From an uncultured Pseudomonadota bacterium (GTDB lineage: Bacteria > Myxococcota_A > UBA796 > CAJQPC01): DNA of 64,000 nt. A program made the position numbers and the translations under genes. The stretch lies in NCBI GenBank assembly GCA_913060515.1, contig CAJXRZ010000004.1:99206-163205 (forward strand), written 5' to 3'. The first letter of the stretch is position 1. The number at the start of each line of letters is the position of its first letter. The notes below the pieces were generated by a model, which worked only from the letters and a program-made list of their open reading frames with translations, had not been told where the DNA came from and did no database searches. Below, one piece after another: positions 42,555 to 51,609 of the stretch.

Positions 42555-43559
42555 TCAGTCTCTCAACTCAAGGGCGTCAAAGAGTGCTTCGGCCGCCTCC
42601 AGCTCCCGCAGCACCCGGTCCCGGCTGCCATAGGGGTCGGCCTTGAAGGCGGCCTTGTCCAGCTGGCGGTTGATGCACAGCCCGCTCTCGCTGACGTGGG
42701 CTTGGGCGCCGTGGACCGCCTCCAGCAGCAAGGTGGGCTCATCGGCCAAGTGTTGAAAGGCGCCGGGCAGGGCCAACTCCAGTGTCGAGTCCAAGACGGC
42801 GTCGCCGAGCAGAGGGTGCGCGCTGGCCTGGGCAAGCTGGCCTCGTTTGGCGGCAAAGAGTCCTGGGATGGGGGCGCTGAAGTGCAGGTCCAGGGTGAGC
42901 TGTCCCCGTCGGCTCAGGAAAACTCCAGACCCGGTCCAGCCTTCGTTTGTGGGCTCTAAGTCCAGGGCGTCCACCAGAGGGTAGAGCTCTGGGACGGGCG
43001 GAAGCTGCTTGAGGATTGGCCAGGCGGCGAAGAACAGGGCGACGACCGAGACCAGCAGGCCCAGCCCCCCAATGGAGATGCCAACCAGGGCCGTGAGCAG
43101 GAAGGGCATGATGGCGCCAGCGAGGAGCAGCAGCAGCGCGTAGCCCACGGAATGCCACTTTGGCCGCCCCTCGCCCCAGAGGGTCAAGGCCAGCCAGATG
43201 GGCGAGGACAAGCAGATGCCGACGAAGCCGATCATGACGGCCCCCATCACAAAGCTGAACAGCATCTGGGTGTCCATCCCGGTGAGTCCGGAGCCGGCAA
43301 AGCCGAAAAGCGCACCGGTCGCTGCCGTCAGCACAATGCCGAGTCCAAGCCGGAAGAGCATGGGCCAGCGCTCGGCACGCCAGAACGCGATGACGCTGAC
43401 GATGGGCGAGACCACAAGAGCCAGGGGGCCCAAGAGCGGGCTCAGAATCGCGAACATCAGCAGATAGCGGGCCACGCGCTGCTGGTGGAAGGGGCTGCCG
43501 CGCTGCATTCCGCTCACGGCTGGACGCCGGAGTCGTGGGCTGTCTGCTTCGTCCGCCAT
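42555..43559 (-). CDS. Membrane protein, tandem paralogue 3
   Basis: A 334-residue protein with four or five N-terminal helices (LMFAILSPLLGPLALVV) and the shared domain (LSRRGQLTLDL, HPLLGDAVLDSTLEL, LLLEAVHGAQAHV, NRQLD). ATG 43559 was preferred to earlier starts because they would lie in the promoter region of the divergent acyl-CoA dehydrogenase gene; ATG 43508 is also possible. It is the first gene of the four-gene leftward family cluster. Confidence 0.7.
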   Translation of the reverse strand: MADEADSPRLRRPAVSGMQRGSPFHQQRVARYLLMFAILSPLLGPLALVVSPIVSVIAFWRAERWPMLFRLGLGIVLTAATGALFGFAGSGLTGMDTQMLFSFVMGAVMIGFVGICLSSPIWLALTLWGEGRPKWHSVGYALLLLLAGAIMPFLLTALVGISIGGLGLLVSVVALFFAAWPILKQLPPVPELYPLVDALDLEPTNEGWTGSGVFLSRRGQLTLDLHFSAPIPGLFAAKRGQLAQASAHPLLGDAVLDSTLELALPGAFQHLADEPTLLLEAVHGAQAHVSESGLCINRQLDKAAFKADPYGSRDRVLRELEAAEALFDALELRD

Positions 43560-43694
43560 GGATGCTTCATCGCTGCATAGTACGGGAGCCAGCGCTCCCT
43601 TGTTTCCTGGCGCCGCCCTGCGCCTCGCGGCCATGCAAGGTCTGCGATAGGGGGCCTACCCAAGACACACCAATTGCCAATCGGAGCAAGCCCC

Positions 43695-44849
43695 ATGTCC
43701 GTCTCTTTCTCTTTGACTGAAGAGCAGACCCAGCTGCGTCAGCTCGCGGCTGACTTTGCCAAGGACGTCATCCGTCCCGTGGCCCCTCACCACGACGTCA
43801 CCGGCGAGTACGCCCACGACGTCCTGCGCCAGGCACACGAGCTGGGCCTGATGAACACCCACATCGAAGAGGAGTTCGGCGGAATGGGCCTGAGCGCCTT
43901 TGACGGCGTGCTCTTGGCGGAAGAGCTGGCCTGGGGTTGCTCGGGAATCGGCACCGCGATGGAGGCCAACGGTCTCGCGCAGCAGCCCGTGATTCTGGGC
44001 GCCTCCGATGCCCTGAAGAAGAAGTACCTGGAGCCCATGACCGAGGAGTACAGCCTGTGTGCCTACGCGGTCACCGAGCCCGGCGCCGGATCTGACGTGC
44101 AAGGCATGAAGACCACGGCTGTGAAGCAGGGTGACAAGTACATCCTCAACGGCAGCAAGATGTGGATCACCAACGCCGGCGTGGCCGACTGGTACTTCGT
44201 CGTTGCTCTGACCGACCCCGAGAAGAAGGCCCGTGGCGGCATGAGCGCGTTCATCGTGGAGCGCAAGTGGGACGGCGTGGAGCCTGGCGGCAAGGAAGAC
44301 AACATGGGTCAGCGCGCCAGCGACACCCGTGCCGTCAGCTTTGACAACGTCGAGGTCCCTGCTGCCAACCTGATCGGCAAGGAAGGCGACGGCTGGAAGC
44401 TGGCCATGGCTGCCTTTGACTACACCCGTCCTGCAGTCGCTGCAGCTGCAGTGGGCGTGGGCAAGGCCGCGATGGAGTACGCCATCCAGTACGCCACCGA
44501 GCGCAAGGCCTTTGGCCGCCCAATCGCCAGCCACCAGGCCATCGCCTTCATGATCGCCGAGATGGCCATGAACATCGAGGCTGGTCGTGGGCTCGTCTGG
44601 AAGGCTGCGTCCATGAAGGACGACGGCATCCGCAACACCCTGCACGCCTCCTACGCCAAGGCCTTCTGTGCCGACATGGCCATGAAGGTGACCACCGATG
44701 CGGTGCAGGTCTTTGGCGGCTACGGCTACTCCAAGGAGTACCCCGTGGAGAAGCTGATGCGTGATGCCAAGATCTTCCAGATCTACGAAGGCACCTCGCA
44801 GATCCAGCGCTTGATCATCTCCAAAGAGATCTTTGTCCGGAACCGGTGA
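43695..44849 (+). CDS. Acyl-CoA dehydrogenase
   Basis: A 384-residue FAD enzyme of fatty-acid or branched-chain acyl-CoA oxidation. ATG 43695 has GGAG 8 bases upstream and begins with [10 protein letters not shown], typical of the family. Signature segments are [59 protein letters not shown]. The catalytic Glu is expected in the YEGTSQIQR region. Chain-length specificity cannot be told. It stands alone, divergent from the membrane-protein cluster. Confidence 0.94.
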   Translation: MSVSFSLTEEQTQLRQLAADFAKDVIRPVAPHHDVTGEYAHDVLRQAHELGLMNTHIEEEFGGMGLSAFDGVLLAEELAWGCSGIGTAMEANGLAQQPVILGASDALKKKYLEPMTEEYSLCAYAVTEPGAGSDVQGMKTTAVKQGDKYILNGSKMWITNAGVADWYFVVALTDPEKKARGGMSAFIVERKWDGVEPGGKEDNMGQRASDTRAVSFDNVEVPAANLIGKEGDGWKLAMAAFDYTRPAVAAAAVGVGKAAMEYAIQYATERKAFGRPIASHQAIAFMIAEMAMNIEAGRGLVWKAASMKDDGIRNTLHASYAKAFCADMAMKVTTDAVQVFGGYGYSKEYPVEKLMRDAKIFQIYEGTSQIQRLIISKEIFVRNR

Positions 44850-45005
44850 CCTGATGGTCGTCTTGAAGTCCGGCGGAGGCAAGTGCACCGACCAAGCCAA
44901 AGGTGGGACCGCAGGTCACGCCGACGCGCGTAGGTGCATTTGCACGAAGCGAAGCCGGACCGTCGATGCCGGAGGCATGACAGAGAAATCGGTGACGAGG
45001 TCCTC

Positions 45006-46004
45006 ATGAGGACCTTCGTCACCGGAGGCACTGGATTCATCGGCGCCAACCTGGTCCGGCAGCTGCTGGACCAGGGGCACGAGGTGGTCTGTTTGACCCG
45101 CCGCACAAGCCCTGGTTTGTGCTTGGACGGGTTGAATGTCCAGCTCATCCAGGCGGATCTCTCCGATCCCGAGGCCATGCGGCAAGCCCTTGAGGGCTGC
45201 CAGCAGGTCTACCACCTCGCCGGCATCTTCGATCCCTCCCCAGGGGGGCGCGAGAGCATGTTCGAGGTGCACGTCAACGCCACGCGCAGCCTGCTGGAGG
45301 CTGGCAAGGCGGTGGGCATTGACCGGCTGCTGCTCTGCTCCAGCTCGGTAACTGTGGGCTTTGGTCCCAAGTCCGCCCCTGGAGATGAGCAGAGCGACAT
45401 CGATCCGGGCGCCATTTACGGCGAGGATGGCCCGCTGCGCTGGTACTACGAGTCCAAGCTGGCGGCCGAGGCCCTGGTGCGCGACTTTGAAGGGGTGGAC
45501 ACGGTCACCGTGAACCCCGACTTTATCCTGGGGGCCTGGGACATCAAGCCCACCTCAGGTCAGCTGGTCCTGAGCATGATGAAGGGCTGGGTGCCGGTCT
45601 ACCCCAAGGGCGGAAAGTGCTTCATGGACGCCGATGACTGCGCCCTGGGTCACATCGGCGCGATGGAGCGTGGCCGGAGCGGCGAGCGCTACCTGCTCGG
45701 CAACGAGAACCACAGCTATCGGGACTTCATGGCCATGATCTCCCAGGTCACTGGGCGTCGCGGACCGCTCTTTCCCTTGCCCCGTCGCAGCGCCGAGGTC
45801 TTGGGCGCGGTGGGCGCCATCGGCAGTCGCTTCGACGCCCACCGCTTCGCTGGCCTGGACCGCAACGTCCTGCGCAGTGTCGGTCAAGAGCGCTACCGCA
45901 GCGCCGCCAAGGCCAACGCCGCTTTCCGGTTGCCGCGCACGCCGCTGGAAGTGAGCATCGAGAAGGCCGCCCGTTGGTTCACCGACCACGGATACCTGGA
46001 CTGA
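45006..46004 (+). CDS. NAD(P)-dependent epimerase/reductase (extended SDR)
   Basis: A 332-residue extended short-chain dehydrogenase. The nucleotide motif TGGTGFIGANL is at the N-terminus, the active site is YYESK (Tyr-x3-Lys), and a Ser from the CSSSV strand completes the triad. The whole resembles the dihydroflavonol-4-reductase or hopanoid-associated sugar epimerase type. ATG 45006 has GAGG 5 bases upstream. Its stop overlaps the start of the methyltransferase gene by one base. Confidence 0.88.
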   Translation: MRTFVTGGTGFIGANLVRQLLDQGHEVVCLTRRTSPGLCLDGLNVQLIQADLSDPEAMRQALEGCQQVYHLAGIFDPSPGGRESMFEVHVNATRSLLEAGKAVGIDRLLLCSSSVTVGFGPKSAPGDEQSDIDPGAIYGEDGPLRWYYESKLAAEALVRDFEGVDTVTVNPDFILGAWDIKPTSGQLVLSMMKGWVPVYPKGGKCFMDADDCALGHIGAMERGRSGERYLLGNENHSYRDFMAMISQVTGRRGPLFPLPRRSAEVLGAVGAIGSRFDAHRFAGLDRNVLRSVGQERYRSAAKANAAFRLPRTPLEVSIEKAARWFTDHGYLD

Positions 46005-47320
46005 TGGCCGGCTCCAAGGGAGAGCCCGCCTTCCTGGCGCCCGGGCAAGCCTGGGAGCACAGCCGCAGCGCGGTTCAACGCAAAGAGCAGGGCCAATGGC
46101 CCACCCCTTGGTGGGTGGTGGAGCGCAGCCTGGATGTGGTCTTGAAGGGCTTGCCTGATGCGCCCGTGATTCTGGACCCGGCCTGTGGAGACGGACGCTG
46201 GTTGGCGGCTGTGGGGCTGCGCATTCCCAACGCCAAGCTCATTGGCTGGGACTTGGACCCACAAGCCATCGCGGCCGCTCAGTCTGTCCTCGCCGGCGCG
46301 GGGCTGAAGGCGGAGCTGGTGTGCCGAGATGCCCTGGCTGGGCAAGCGGCTCCGGTGGCGGATCTGGTGCTTGGAAACCCACCCTACATTCGGCCCCAGA
46401 ACCTGCCTCGAGAGAAGCGGGAGGACTACTGGGCCCGCTTTGACGTGCTCACTGACAAGTGCGACCTCTACGCGGCCTTCGTGGACCGCATGATTCAACT
46501 CAGCCGGGGACCGGTGGCCGCCGTGCTCGGGGACACGTGGCTGTCGATGGCCAGCTATCAGGCGCTGCGGGACAGGGTCTGGGCGCAGCCCGTCGAGGGG
46601 ATCTGGATGCTCCCAACGGGCACCTTTGGCGCGCGCATCGGCACCTTGCTGCTGCACATCGCGCAGCCCGGCTCCCGAGCGCGAGGCCGCCTGACCCGGA
46701 CGGGCCTGGAGCCCACCGGCACCTTGAAGATGTGCGATGGGGTCTTGCCCCTGGTGGATGCGCCGGAGCTGCCAGGGGTGGGCGTCTTGGGAGACCAACT
46801 TCGCCTGCGCATGGGCGTGGTCTGTGGCAGCTACAAGGACTTCGTGCACAGCGGTCCACGCGGGCCCAGCGATGAGCCCACTTGCAGAGGCAAAGAGGTG
46901 CAGCGCTGGCGCATCGAGCCCAACGATGAGTGGCTGCGCTACGAGCCCAGGGTCATGCTCAGCGCTCGGCCCTATGTGGCCCCCAAGACCCGGGCGCTCT
47001 TTGACGTGCCTGAGAAGCTGGTGCTCGCAGGGGCCTCGGGGACCCTGCTGCGTGCTGCGGTAGACACCCAGCGGCGCTTTCCCTTGGACTCTTGCTACGT
47101 CTCTCAAGGGGCCCAGGATGTGTGGGCGCTCTGTGGGCTGCTCAACTCCGCGCCGGCCAACGCCTGGTACGGCGCACGCTTTCCCAAGGCGCGGGTCAAG
47201 GCCGTGGAGCTTCACCAGCTGCCTTGGCCTACTGGAGACCTAAAGCAGGTGGCCGAGGCTGCCCGAGCCGCCGACCAAGCCGGCGTAGACGCGGCGGCCG
47301 CTGCCGCCTGGGGGATCTGA
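46004..47320 (+). CDS. Solitary N6-adenine-type DNA methyltransferase
   Basis: A 438-residue protein with the gamma-type order of motifs: motif I DPACGDG (58-64), a WDLDPQA acidic motif II and catalytic motif IV NPPY (125-128). The C-terminal half (about 220-438) contains a region like the target-recognition part of type IIG or TaqI-like enzymes (LRLRMGVVCGSYKDF, RWRIEPNDEW). N6-adenine methylation is the usual outcome of NPPY. No restriction endonuclease gene lies in the window, so it looks solitary. It is coupled by one base to both neighbours (TGATG at 46004 and 47320). Confidence 0.82.
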   Translation: MAGSKGEPAFLAPGQAWEHSRSAVQRKEQGQWPTPWWVVERSLDVVLKGLPDAPVILDPACGDGRWLAAVGLRIPNAKLIGWDLDPQAIAAAQSVLAGAGLKAELVCRDALAGQAAPVADLVLGNPPYIRPQNLPREKREDYWARFDVLTDKCDLYAAFVDRMIQLSRGPVAAVLGDTWLSMASYQALRDRVWAQPVEGIWMLPTGTFGARIGTLLLHIAQPGSRARGRLTRTGLEPTGTLKMCDGVLPLVDAPELPGVGVLGDQLRLRMGVVCGSYKDFVHSGPRGPSDEPTCRGKEVQRWRIEPNDEWLRYEPRVMLSARPYVAPKTRALFDVPEKLVLAGASGTLLRAAVDTQRRFPLDSCYVSQGAQDVWALCGLLNSAPANAWYGARFPKARVKAVELHQLPWPTGDLKQVAEAARAADQAGVDAAAAAAWGI

Positions 47321-48003
47321 TGTTGCTCTTGACCCTGCTGGCCTGTCCGGCCGAACAGCTCGGCGTGGCCTTGCCCCAGGGTGGCAAGGCGGCCTTGGCC
47401 ATGGAGGACTTCCAACGGGATGTGAACCTGCTCACGCAATCTGAGCGTCGCAGCGGCATGCCCGGCTTTCAGCTGGGCCGGGAGGAGCTGCAGACCCGGC
47501 TGGTACAGATGCACTTGCTGCCGGCCTTCGGCAAGAGCTACCGCGGACCCGCCACGGAGACCGAGGTCAACATCTGCGGAGAGCGCACCGGTGCCAGTGG
47601 CCAAGCCGTGGTCATCGCAGCCCTGGACCAGGGAAAGGGGGCCTACCAGAGCGCCGCGCCCCTGGCGGCCATGATCTCTCTGGCCAAGACCTATGACTCT
47701 CCTCAGCCGCCCCCCTACACGCTCTTGTTCTGTCGCATTCCGGGCGCCGACCGCAGCGCCTGGACCCAGAGCCCGGCGCTGCCCATGGACCAAACGCGGG
47801 CCATCTTCTGGCTGCACGACATGGGGGAGGGGACCTTGGTGCTCAAGCGCGAGGAGGGGGTTCCGGTGCAGTTCGACGTACACGGCGCCACCCACGACTG
47901 GTTCGGCAGCGACCAAGACAGCCCAGACCGCATGCACTACCCGACCCTCATCACCCAGACCTCGACGCTGCGGGATGCGGTGGACCAGGTGATGGAGGAC
48001 TGA
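47320..48003 (+). CDS. Putative lipoprotein resembling a degenerate peptidase M28 fold
   Basis: A 227-residue predicted lipoprotein (MLLLTLLAC) whose middle, AVVIAALDQGKGAYQSAAPL followed by AAMISLAKTYD and YTLLFCRIPG, looks like the strand-helix pattern of M28/aminopeptidase domains. The usual zinc-binding His-x-Asp is not present in a clear form, so it may have lost activity. Coupled to the methyltransferase gene by one base. The function is unknown. Confidence 0.6.
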   Translation: MLLLTLLACPAEQLGVALPQGGKAALAMEDFQRDVNLLTQSERRSGMPGFQLGREELQTRLVQMHLLPAFGKSYRGPATETEVNICGERTGASGQAVVIAALDQGKGAYQSAAPLAAMISLAKTYDSPQPPPYTLLFCRIPGADRSAWTQSPALPMDQTRAIFWLHDMGEGTLVLKREEGVPVQFDVHGATHDWFGSDQDSPDRMHYPTLITQTSTLRDAVDQVMED

Positions 48004-48014
48004 GTCCTCAGTCT

Positions 48015-49280
48015 CTAGTCCTCGATGACGAGTGTGCCGATGTCTACGGGGGCATCGCCTACGACAATGACCTCGCTCAGGCGGGTGTTCAACGGCCAGA
48101 CACCCTCCTCGACGGCGTAGCGACCTGGGGCGACCATGGGAAAGCGGAAGCCTTGGCCCTCCGTCTTCGAGGGGCGCTCGGGGTGCAGGGAGATGGTGCC
48201 TGGGTCTGGGGCATCCAGAGAAACCAGACGGAGCGCGAAGGTGGAGCCGCCATTGAGCTGCCCAATGACCTCCCCAGTGTACTGGCGTGTGTCGAGGCGG
48301 ATGGTTCGCACGCCCTCCGGAACACGGACCTCCCCGCCGGACCAGATCAGGACGGTGCTTCCGTCATCCTCTGGCTCGCAGTAGCAGAGGGCTTGCCCGG
48401 TCACTTGGTCCTCCCTGCAGGACAGCCCTGGGCCATCTTTGCAAACGGGCATGCGCGCTCGGTCTGCGAAGACCACCCGAAGCGGCGGGGCGATGTCCAT
48501 CTCTATTTCCAGCTCGCGTTCACCGCCCATGTGGGTGACGATCGCGGGTTGCATGGGCAGACTAAAGCCCGTGAGCGCGACTATGCCGCGACTGGCGCCA
48601 AAGGAGACGCGTCCGGTCGCGTCGGTTCCAACTGCGCCAAAGACCCCCAAGAGCAAGTGCCAAGCCAGGTCGTTTCCTTCACGATCCATCAAGTGCAGGT
48701 TCAGAGTCGGGGCCTCATGCCACGTCAAGTTGACCTGGCGCACCCCATCGACCAGCTTGCTGTCCGCGCTCACCATCTGCCAGTCCGGTGCGAAGAGCCG
48801 AAGGTCCATCCCGCAGTCCATCAGGCGTGAGTCTCCGTCAGCGAGCGCCACAGAGTGGCCTTGGCTCTCTGTGGTGAGGAGTCTGTACTGCGCTGGCCCC
48901 GTTCCGCTGATGTTGTGGAACACCGTCTTGCAGCTCTCCTTGTCTTGATGGAAGCGAACCTTCCCCCAGGGGTCGGGGCAGCGAAACGCGTTTGGGTCAG
49001 CGCCGATGCCCCAAGCAGTGGTGCGGCTCTCGCTGGGAAGCTGTCCTCCTCCTGCGGAGTAGTGGGCCGTGACTTCGACCTTGCAGTCCTTGGTGAGCCC
49101 GGTGAAGGTCGCCGGCGCCTTCTTGCCGTCCCTGAGCGTCAACCAGATGGACTTGGCCGGCTCGCTGCCTGGGCAGCTGCAAGGCCCCCAGTCCTCCTCA
49201 GCCAGTGCTTCGAAGCTGCGCTCTGGAGCAGGTGCTCCGCCAGAACAAGCGCTCAGGACCCACAGGCCGACCCACCCCAT
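48015..49280 (-). CDS. Large cysteine-containing lipoprotein
   Basis: A 421-residue predicted lipoprotein. ATG 49280 has GGAGGAGAA directly upstream and gives an uncharged short signal (MGWVGLWVLSAC). The body has several pairs of cysteines (GPCSCPG, CREDQVTGQALCYCE) and repeated beta-sandwich-like segments, perhaps carboxypeptidase-regulatory-like (DREGNDLAWHLLLGVFGAVG, TDATGRVSFGASRG). No family was identified. It is convergent with the lipoprotein at 47320. Confidence 0.65.
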   Translation of the reverse strand: MGWVGLWVLSACSGGAPAPERSFEALAEEDWGPCSCPGSEPAKSIWLTLRDGKKAPATFTGLTKDCKVEVTAHYSAGGGQLPSESRTTAWGIGADPNAFRCPDPWGKVRFHQDKESCKTVFHNISGTGPAQYRLLTTESQGHSVALADGDSRLMDCGMDLRLFAPDWQMVSADSKLVDGVRQVNLTWHEAPTLNLHLMDREGNDLAWHLLLGVFGAVGTDATGRVSFGASRGIVALTGFSLPMQPAIVTHMGGERELEIEMDIAPPLRVVFADRARMPVCKDGPGLSCREDQVTGQALCYCEPEDDGSTVLIWSGGEVRVPEGVRTIRLDTRQYTGEVIGQLNGGSTFALRLVSLDAPDPGTISLHPERPSKTEGQGFRFPMVAPGRYAVEEGVWPLNTRLSEVIVVGDAPVDIGTLVIED

Positions 49281-49296
49281 TTCTCCTCCAGTCGGC

Positions 49297-49575
49297 CTAT
49301 TGTGCACCAAGCCTCGTCTCAGTGCGTTCCAAAGCGGCCTCCGCCTGCGCCGCTTCTGCCTTGGCGGCCTCCAGGCGAACCCGAATGACGCCAAGGTCCC
49401 CTGCGCTCAACTCTTCTTGGGTCAAGACTTCTTCAAGAGCCTCCAACTCCAGCCGCGCTGCCTTTGCATGTTCGCGTGCTTCAAGCTGCGCATCCATGGC
49501 ATCGACTGCGGGCGAGCCGGTCTTTGGAGAGTCTTGCGCCAGAGCGCAGGCCAGGAGGAGCGGGTACACAATCAT
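49297..49575 (-). CDS. Small exported coiled-coil protein
   Basis: A 92-residue protein with a short signal-like N-terminus (MIVYPLLLACALAQ; either a lipobox at LLAC or cleavage after ALA) followed by an Ala/Glu-rich helix with heptad character (LELEALEEVL, RLEAAKAEAAQAEAALERTE). Start ATG 49575; longer frames overlap the divergent flavin-reductase-like gene. It lies 16 bases upstream of the large lipoprotein and may share a transcript with it. Confidence 0.55.
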   Translation of the reverse strand: MIVYPLLLACALAQDSPKTGSPAVDAMDAQLEAREHAKAARLELEALEEVLTQEELSAGDLGVIRVRLEAAKAEAAQAEAALERTETRLGAQ

Positions 49576-49589
49576 ATGGAGAGTGTCGC

Positions 49590-50165
49590 ATGGAGATCCG
49601 CGCAGAGAGTCTGACCTCACGGCAGCACTACGCTCTCATGACCTCCATCGTGGTGCCCCGACCCATCGCTTGGATCGGAACCCGAGGGCCCCAAGGGGAC
49701 AACCTGGCACCCTTCTCCTACTTCATGGGCGTCTCCTCGGACCCACCCCTTGTAGCGGTCTCCATCGTGCGCAAGCGCGGGGGTGACCTCAAGGACTCCC
49801 TGCGGAATCTGATGGAGACCCAGCGCTGCACCCTCTCGTTGGTCTCGGTGCCGCAGATGGGCCAGATGCACGGCAGCGCAAAGCCCCTGGACTTCGGCCA
49901 GGACGAGTTTGAGCACATGGGCATCGAGAAACGTGAGATCGACGGGCTTCCGGCCGTGCTGGCCTCGCGCTCGGTCATGTCCTGCTCTTTGGAGCGCGCC
50001 GAGGATCTGGGGGGCACGCACCTCGTCCTGCTGCGGGTGCAGTCCTACACCCTCGACCCGCAGGCTTACGATGCGGAGAAGGGGCGCATGCGCAGCGCAG
50101 ATATGGACCCATTGGCTCGCTTGGCGGGCAGCTATGCCGGACTGGGTCCGGAGCTTCAACCGTGA
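49590..50165 (+). CDS. Flavin-reductase-like FMN-binding split-barrel protein
   Basis: A 191-residue protein whose opening (YALMTSIVVPRPIAWIGTRG) and following LAPFSYFMGVSSDPPLVAVSI are typical of the flavin reductase-like, FMN-binding family. Proteins of this type bind FMN and may reduce flavins or act as small oxidoreductases; the partner is unknown. ATG 49590. The next gene's GTG overlaps its stop by 4 bases (GTGA). Confidence 0.82.
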   Translation: MEIRAESLTSRQHYALMTSIVVPRPIAWIGTRGPQGDNLAPFSYFMGVSSDPPLVAVSIVRKRGGDLKDSLRNLMETQRCTLSLVSVPQMGQMHGSAKPLDFGQDEFEHMGIEKREIDGLPAVLASRSVMSCSLERAEDLGGTHLVLLRVQSYTLDPQAYDAEKGRMRSADMDPLARLAGSYAGLGPELQP

Positions 50166-50875
50166 TCTTGTCCTCGCTGACTCTGGGAGCGCTCTTGGCT
50201 TGCCAGAGTCCTGGGTCAGAGCAAACGGACGGAGAGCGCTTCGCTATGGCGGCCGATGCAGGGAGCAGCGCTCCAGAGGCCTTGAAGGGCTGCCAAGGCA
50301 TGGCGGAGCTCGAGTCCCGCGGAGACTGTCTGAGTCTGGCATTGAGCACGCACAAGGTCTCCAGTCGGGCGGAGTGTGAGCTCATCGAGTCGGAGCGCTG
50401 GAGCGGGGAGTGCTACTTCCTGCTCGCGGAGTCTCAGAGAGAAGAGGACCTGACCCAGGCGACAAGCACCTGCAGCCTGAGCAGCTACGCACGGGAGTGC
50501 ATGGAGCACCTGATCCGCAGCGAGGCCAGCATCGCCTTGGAGAAGTCGCCGATGGAGCTTCAGGAGCGGGTCGCCATCTTGGAGGGCTCTCCAGTGGCCA
50601 CGGACGCCGGCGTCATCTTCTGGCAGGAGTGGGCCACTCTTCGGGTCGCGGCAGACCTGATGGTCACACGCAGCGACTGCTCCCCCCTTGACGACAAGGA
50701 GAGCTGCATTGTCGGGATGAAGCGAGCCCGAAAGAAGCTGGTCCGTGACGCCGGCTTGGAGAACCGCTGCGAGGCCTTTGCGGAGGGTCGGGCGCTCCTG
50801 GTACTCAGCGACGGGCGAGCGGTGCTCAACACGGGCGTTCCAGCCTCGGTGGGCAACGGGGTCTGCCCAAAATGA
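50162..50875 (+). CDS. Cysteine-rich lipoprotein, tandem copy 1
   Basis: A 237-residue predicted lipoprotein (GTG start at 50162, signal ending GALLAC) that is the first of three related neighbours. Shared features: a GC-x-x...GDCLS pair, CELIESERWSGECYFLLAE, ARECMEHLIR, and a C-terminal CIVGMKRARKKL plus NRCEA. The cysteines are probably disulfide-bonded outside the cytoplasm. No family was recognised. Confidence 0.7.
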   Translation: MILSSLTLGALLACQSPGSEQTDGERFAMAADAGSSAPEALKGCQGMAELESRGDCLSLALSTHKVSSRAECELIESERWSGECYFLLAESQREEDLTQATSTCSLSSYARECMEHLIRSEASIALEKSPMELQERVAILEGSPVATDAGVIFWQEWATLRVAADLMVTRSDCSPLDDKESCIVGMKRARKKLVRDAGLENRCEAFAEGRALLVLSDGRAVLNTGVPASVGNGVCPK

Positions 50876-51609
50876 CGCTGATTGGCCTGACCCTGCTTGG
50901 CTTGACCTTGATGGCTTGCGGCCTTGGTTCAAGTGGGAGCTCGAGCACGGACGCCCAGCACATGGTGCGCGCATTGGACGCCGATGTGCCTCTGGCTCAG
51001 GTTCTACAGGGGTGTGAGGAGATCTCAGACATGAACACCCGTGGCGACTGCCTGAGTGCGGGGGTCAGCAGCCATGAGAAGGGGGCCCTGTCCGACTGCG
51101 AGGCCATCGAAGACACTCGGTGGCGATCGGAGTGCATCTTCCGCCTCGCCGAGAGCACCCGGAAGGAGGACCTTCCGCAGGCCATCGCCCTCTGCGGGGC
51201 CACCGACTACGATCGACAGTGCTGGGGGCACCTGATTCGGGACGAGGCCGGGGATCGGGTACAGCTCTCTCCCGTGGAACAGGCAGAGTTCGCCCATCGC
51301 TTGACCCAGTCCCTCCCTCGGGAAGAGAGCTTGGAGCTCTACTGGGAAGAGTGGGCCATCGCGCGCTTTCGAGCGGACCTCTTGGTGCAGCGGGAGGACT
51401 GCGGTGGGTTAGAGGAGCCCAGGGCTTGTGTTCAAGGCCTGCGTCGCGCCCGCAAGCGACTGGAGGCAGAGTTGGGCTCAGAGAACCGCTGCGAAGCCTA
51501 TAGGACTGGAAGAGCCGAGCTGGTCCTCAGCGATGGTCGTGTTGTGCTGAATTCGGGTGTTCCGGGCGGCCCCGAGCTCGTCACCTTGTGTGCACAGCAG
51601 CCAGGATGA
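50872..51609 (+). CDS. Cysteine-rich lipoprotein, tandem copy 2
   Basis: A 245-residue predicted lipoprotein whose ATG overlaps the first copy's stop by 4 bases. Signal MTLIGLTLLGLTLMAC has no charge. It keeps the cysteine pattern (GCEEIS...GDCLS, DCEAIEDTRWRSECIFRLAE, DRQCWGHLIRDEA, CVQGLRRARKRL, NRCEA) and is closest to copy 1 at the C-terminus (ELVLSDGRVVLNSGVPGG). Function unknown. Confidence 0.7.
   Translation: MTLIGLTLLGLTLMACGLGSSGSSSTDAQHMVRALDADVPLAQVLQGCEEISDMNTRGDCLSAGVSSHEKGALSDCEAIEDTRWRSECIFRLAESTRKEDLPQAIALCGATDYDRQCWGHLIRDEAGDRVQLSPVEQAEFAHRLTQSLPREESLELYWEEWAIARFRADLLVQREDCGGLEEPRACVQGLRRARKRLEAELGSENRCEAYRTGRAELVLSDGRVVLNSGVPGGPELVTLCAQQPG

Noticed and set aside
46004..47320. 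A complete restriction-modification system
   Set aside because: Only the methyltransferase is visible; neighbours are an epimerase/reductase gene and a lipoprotein gene without nuclease motifs.
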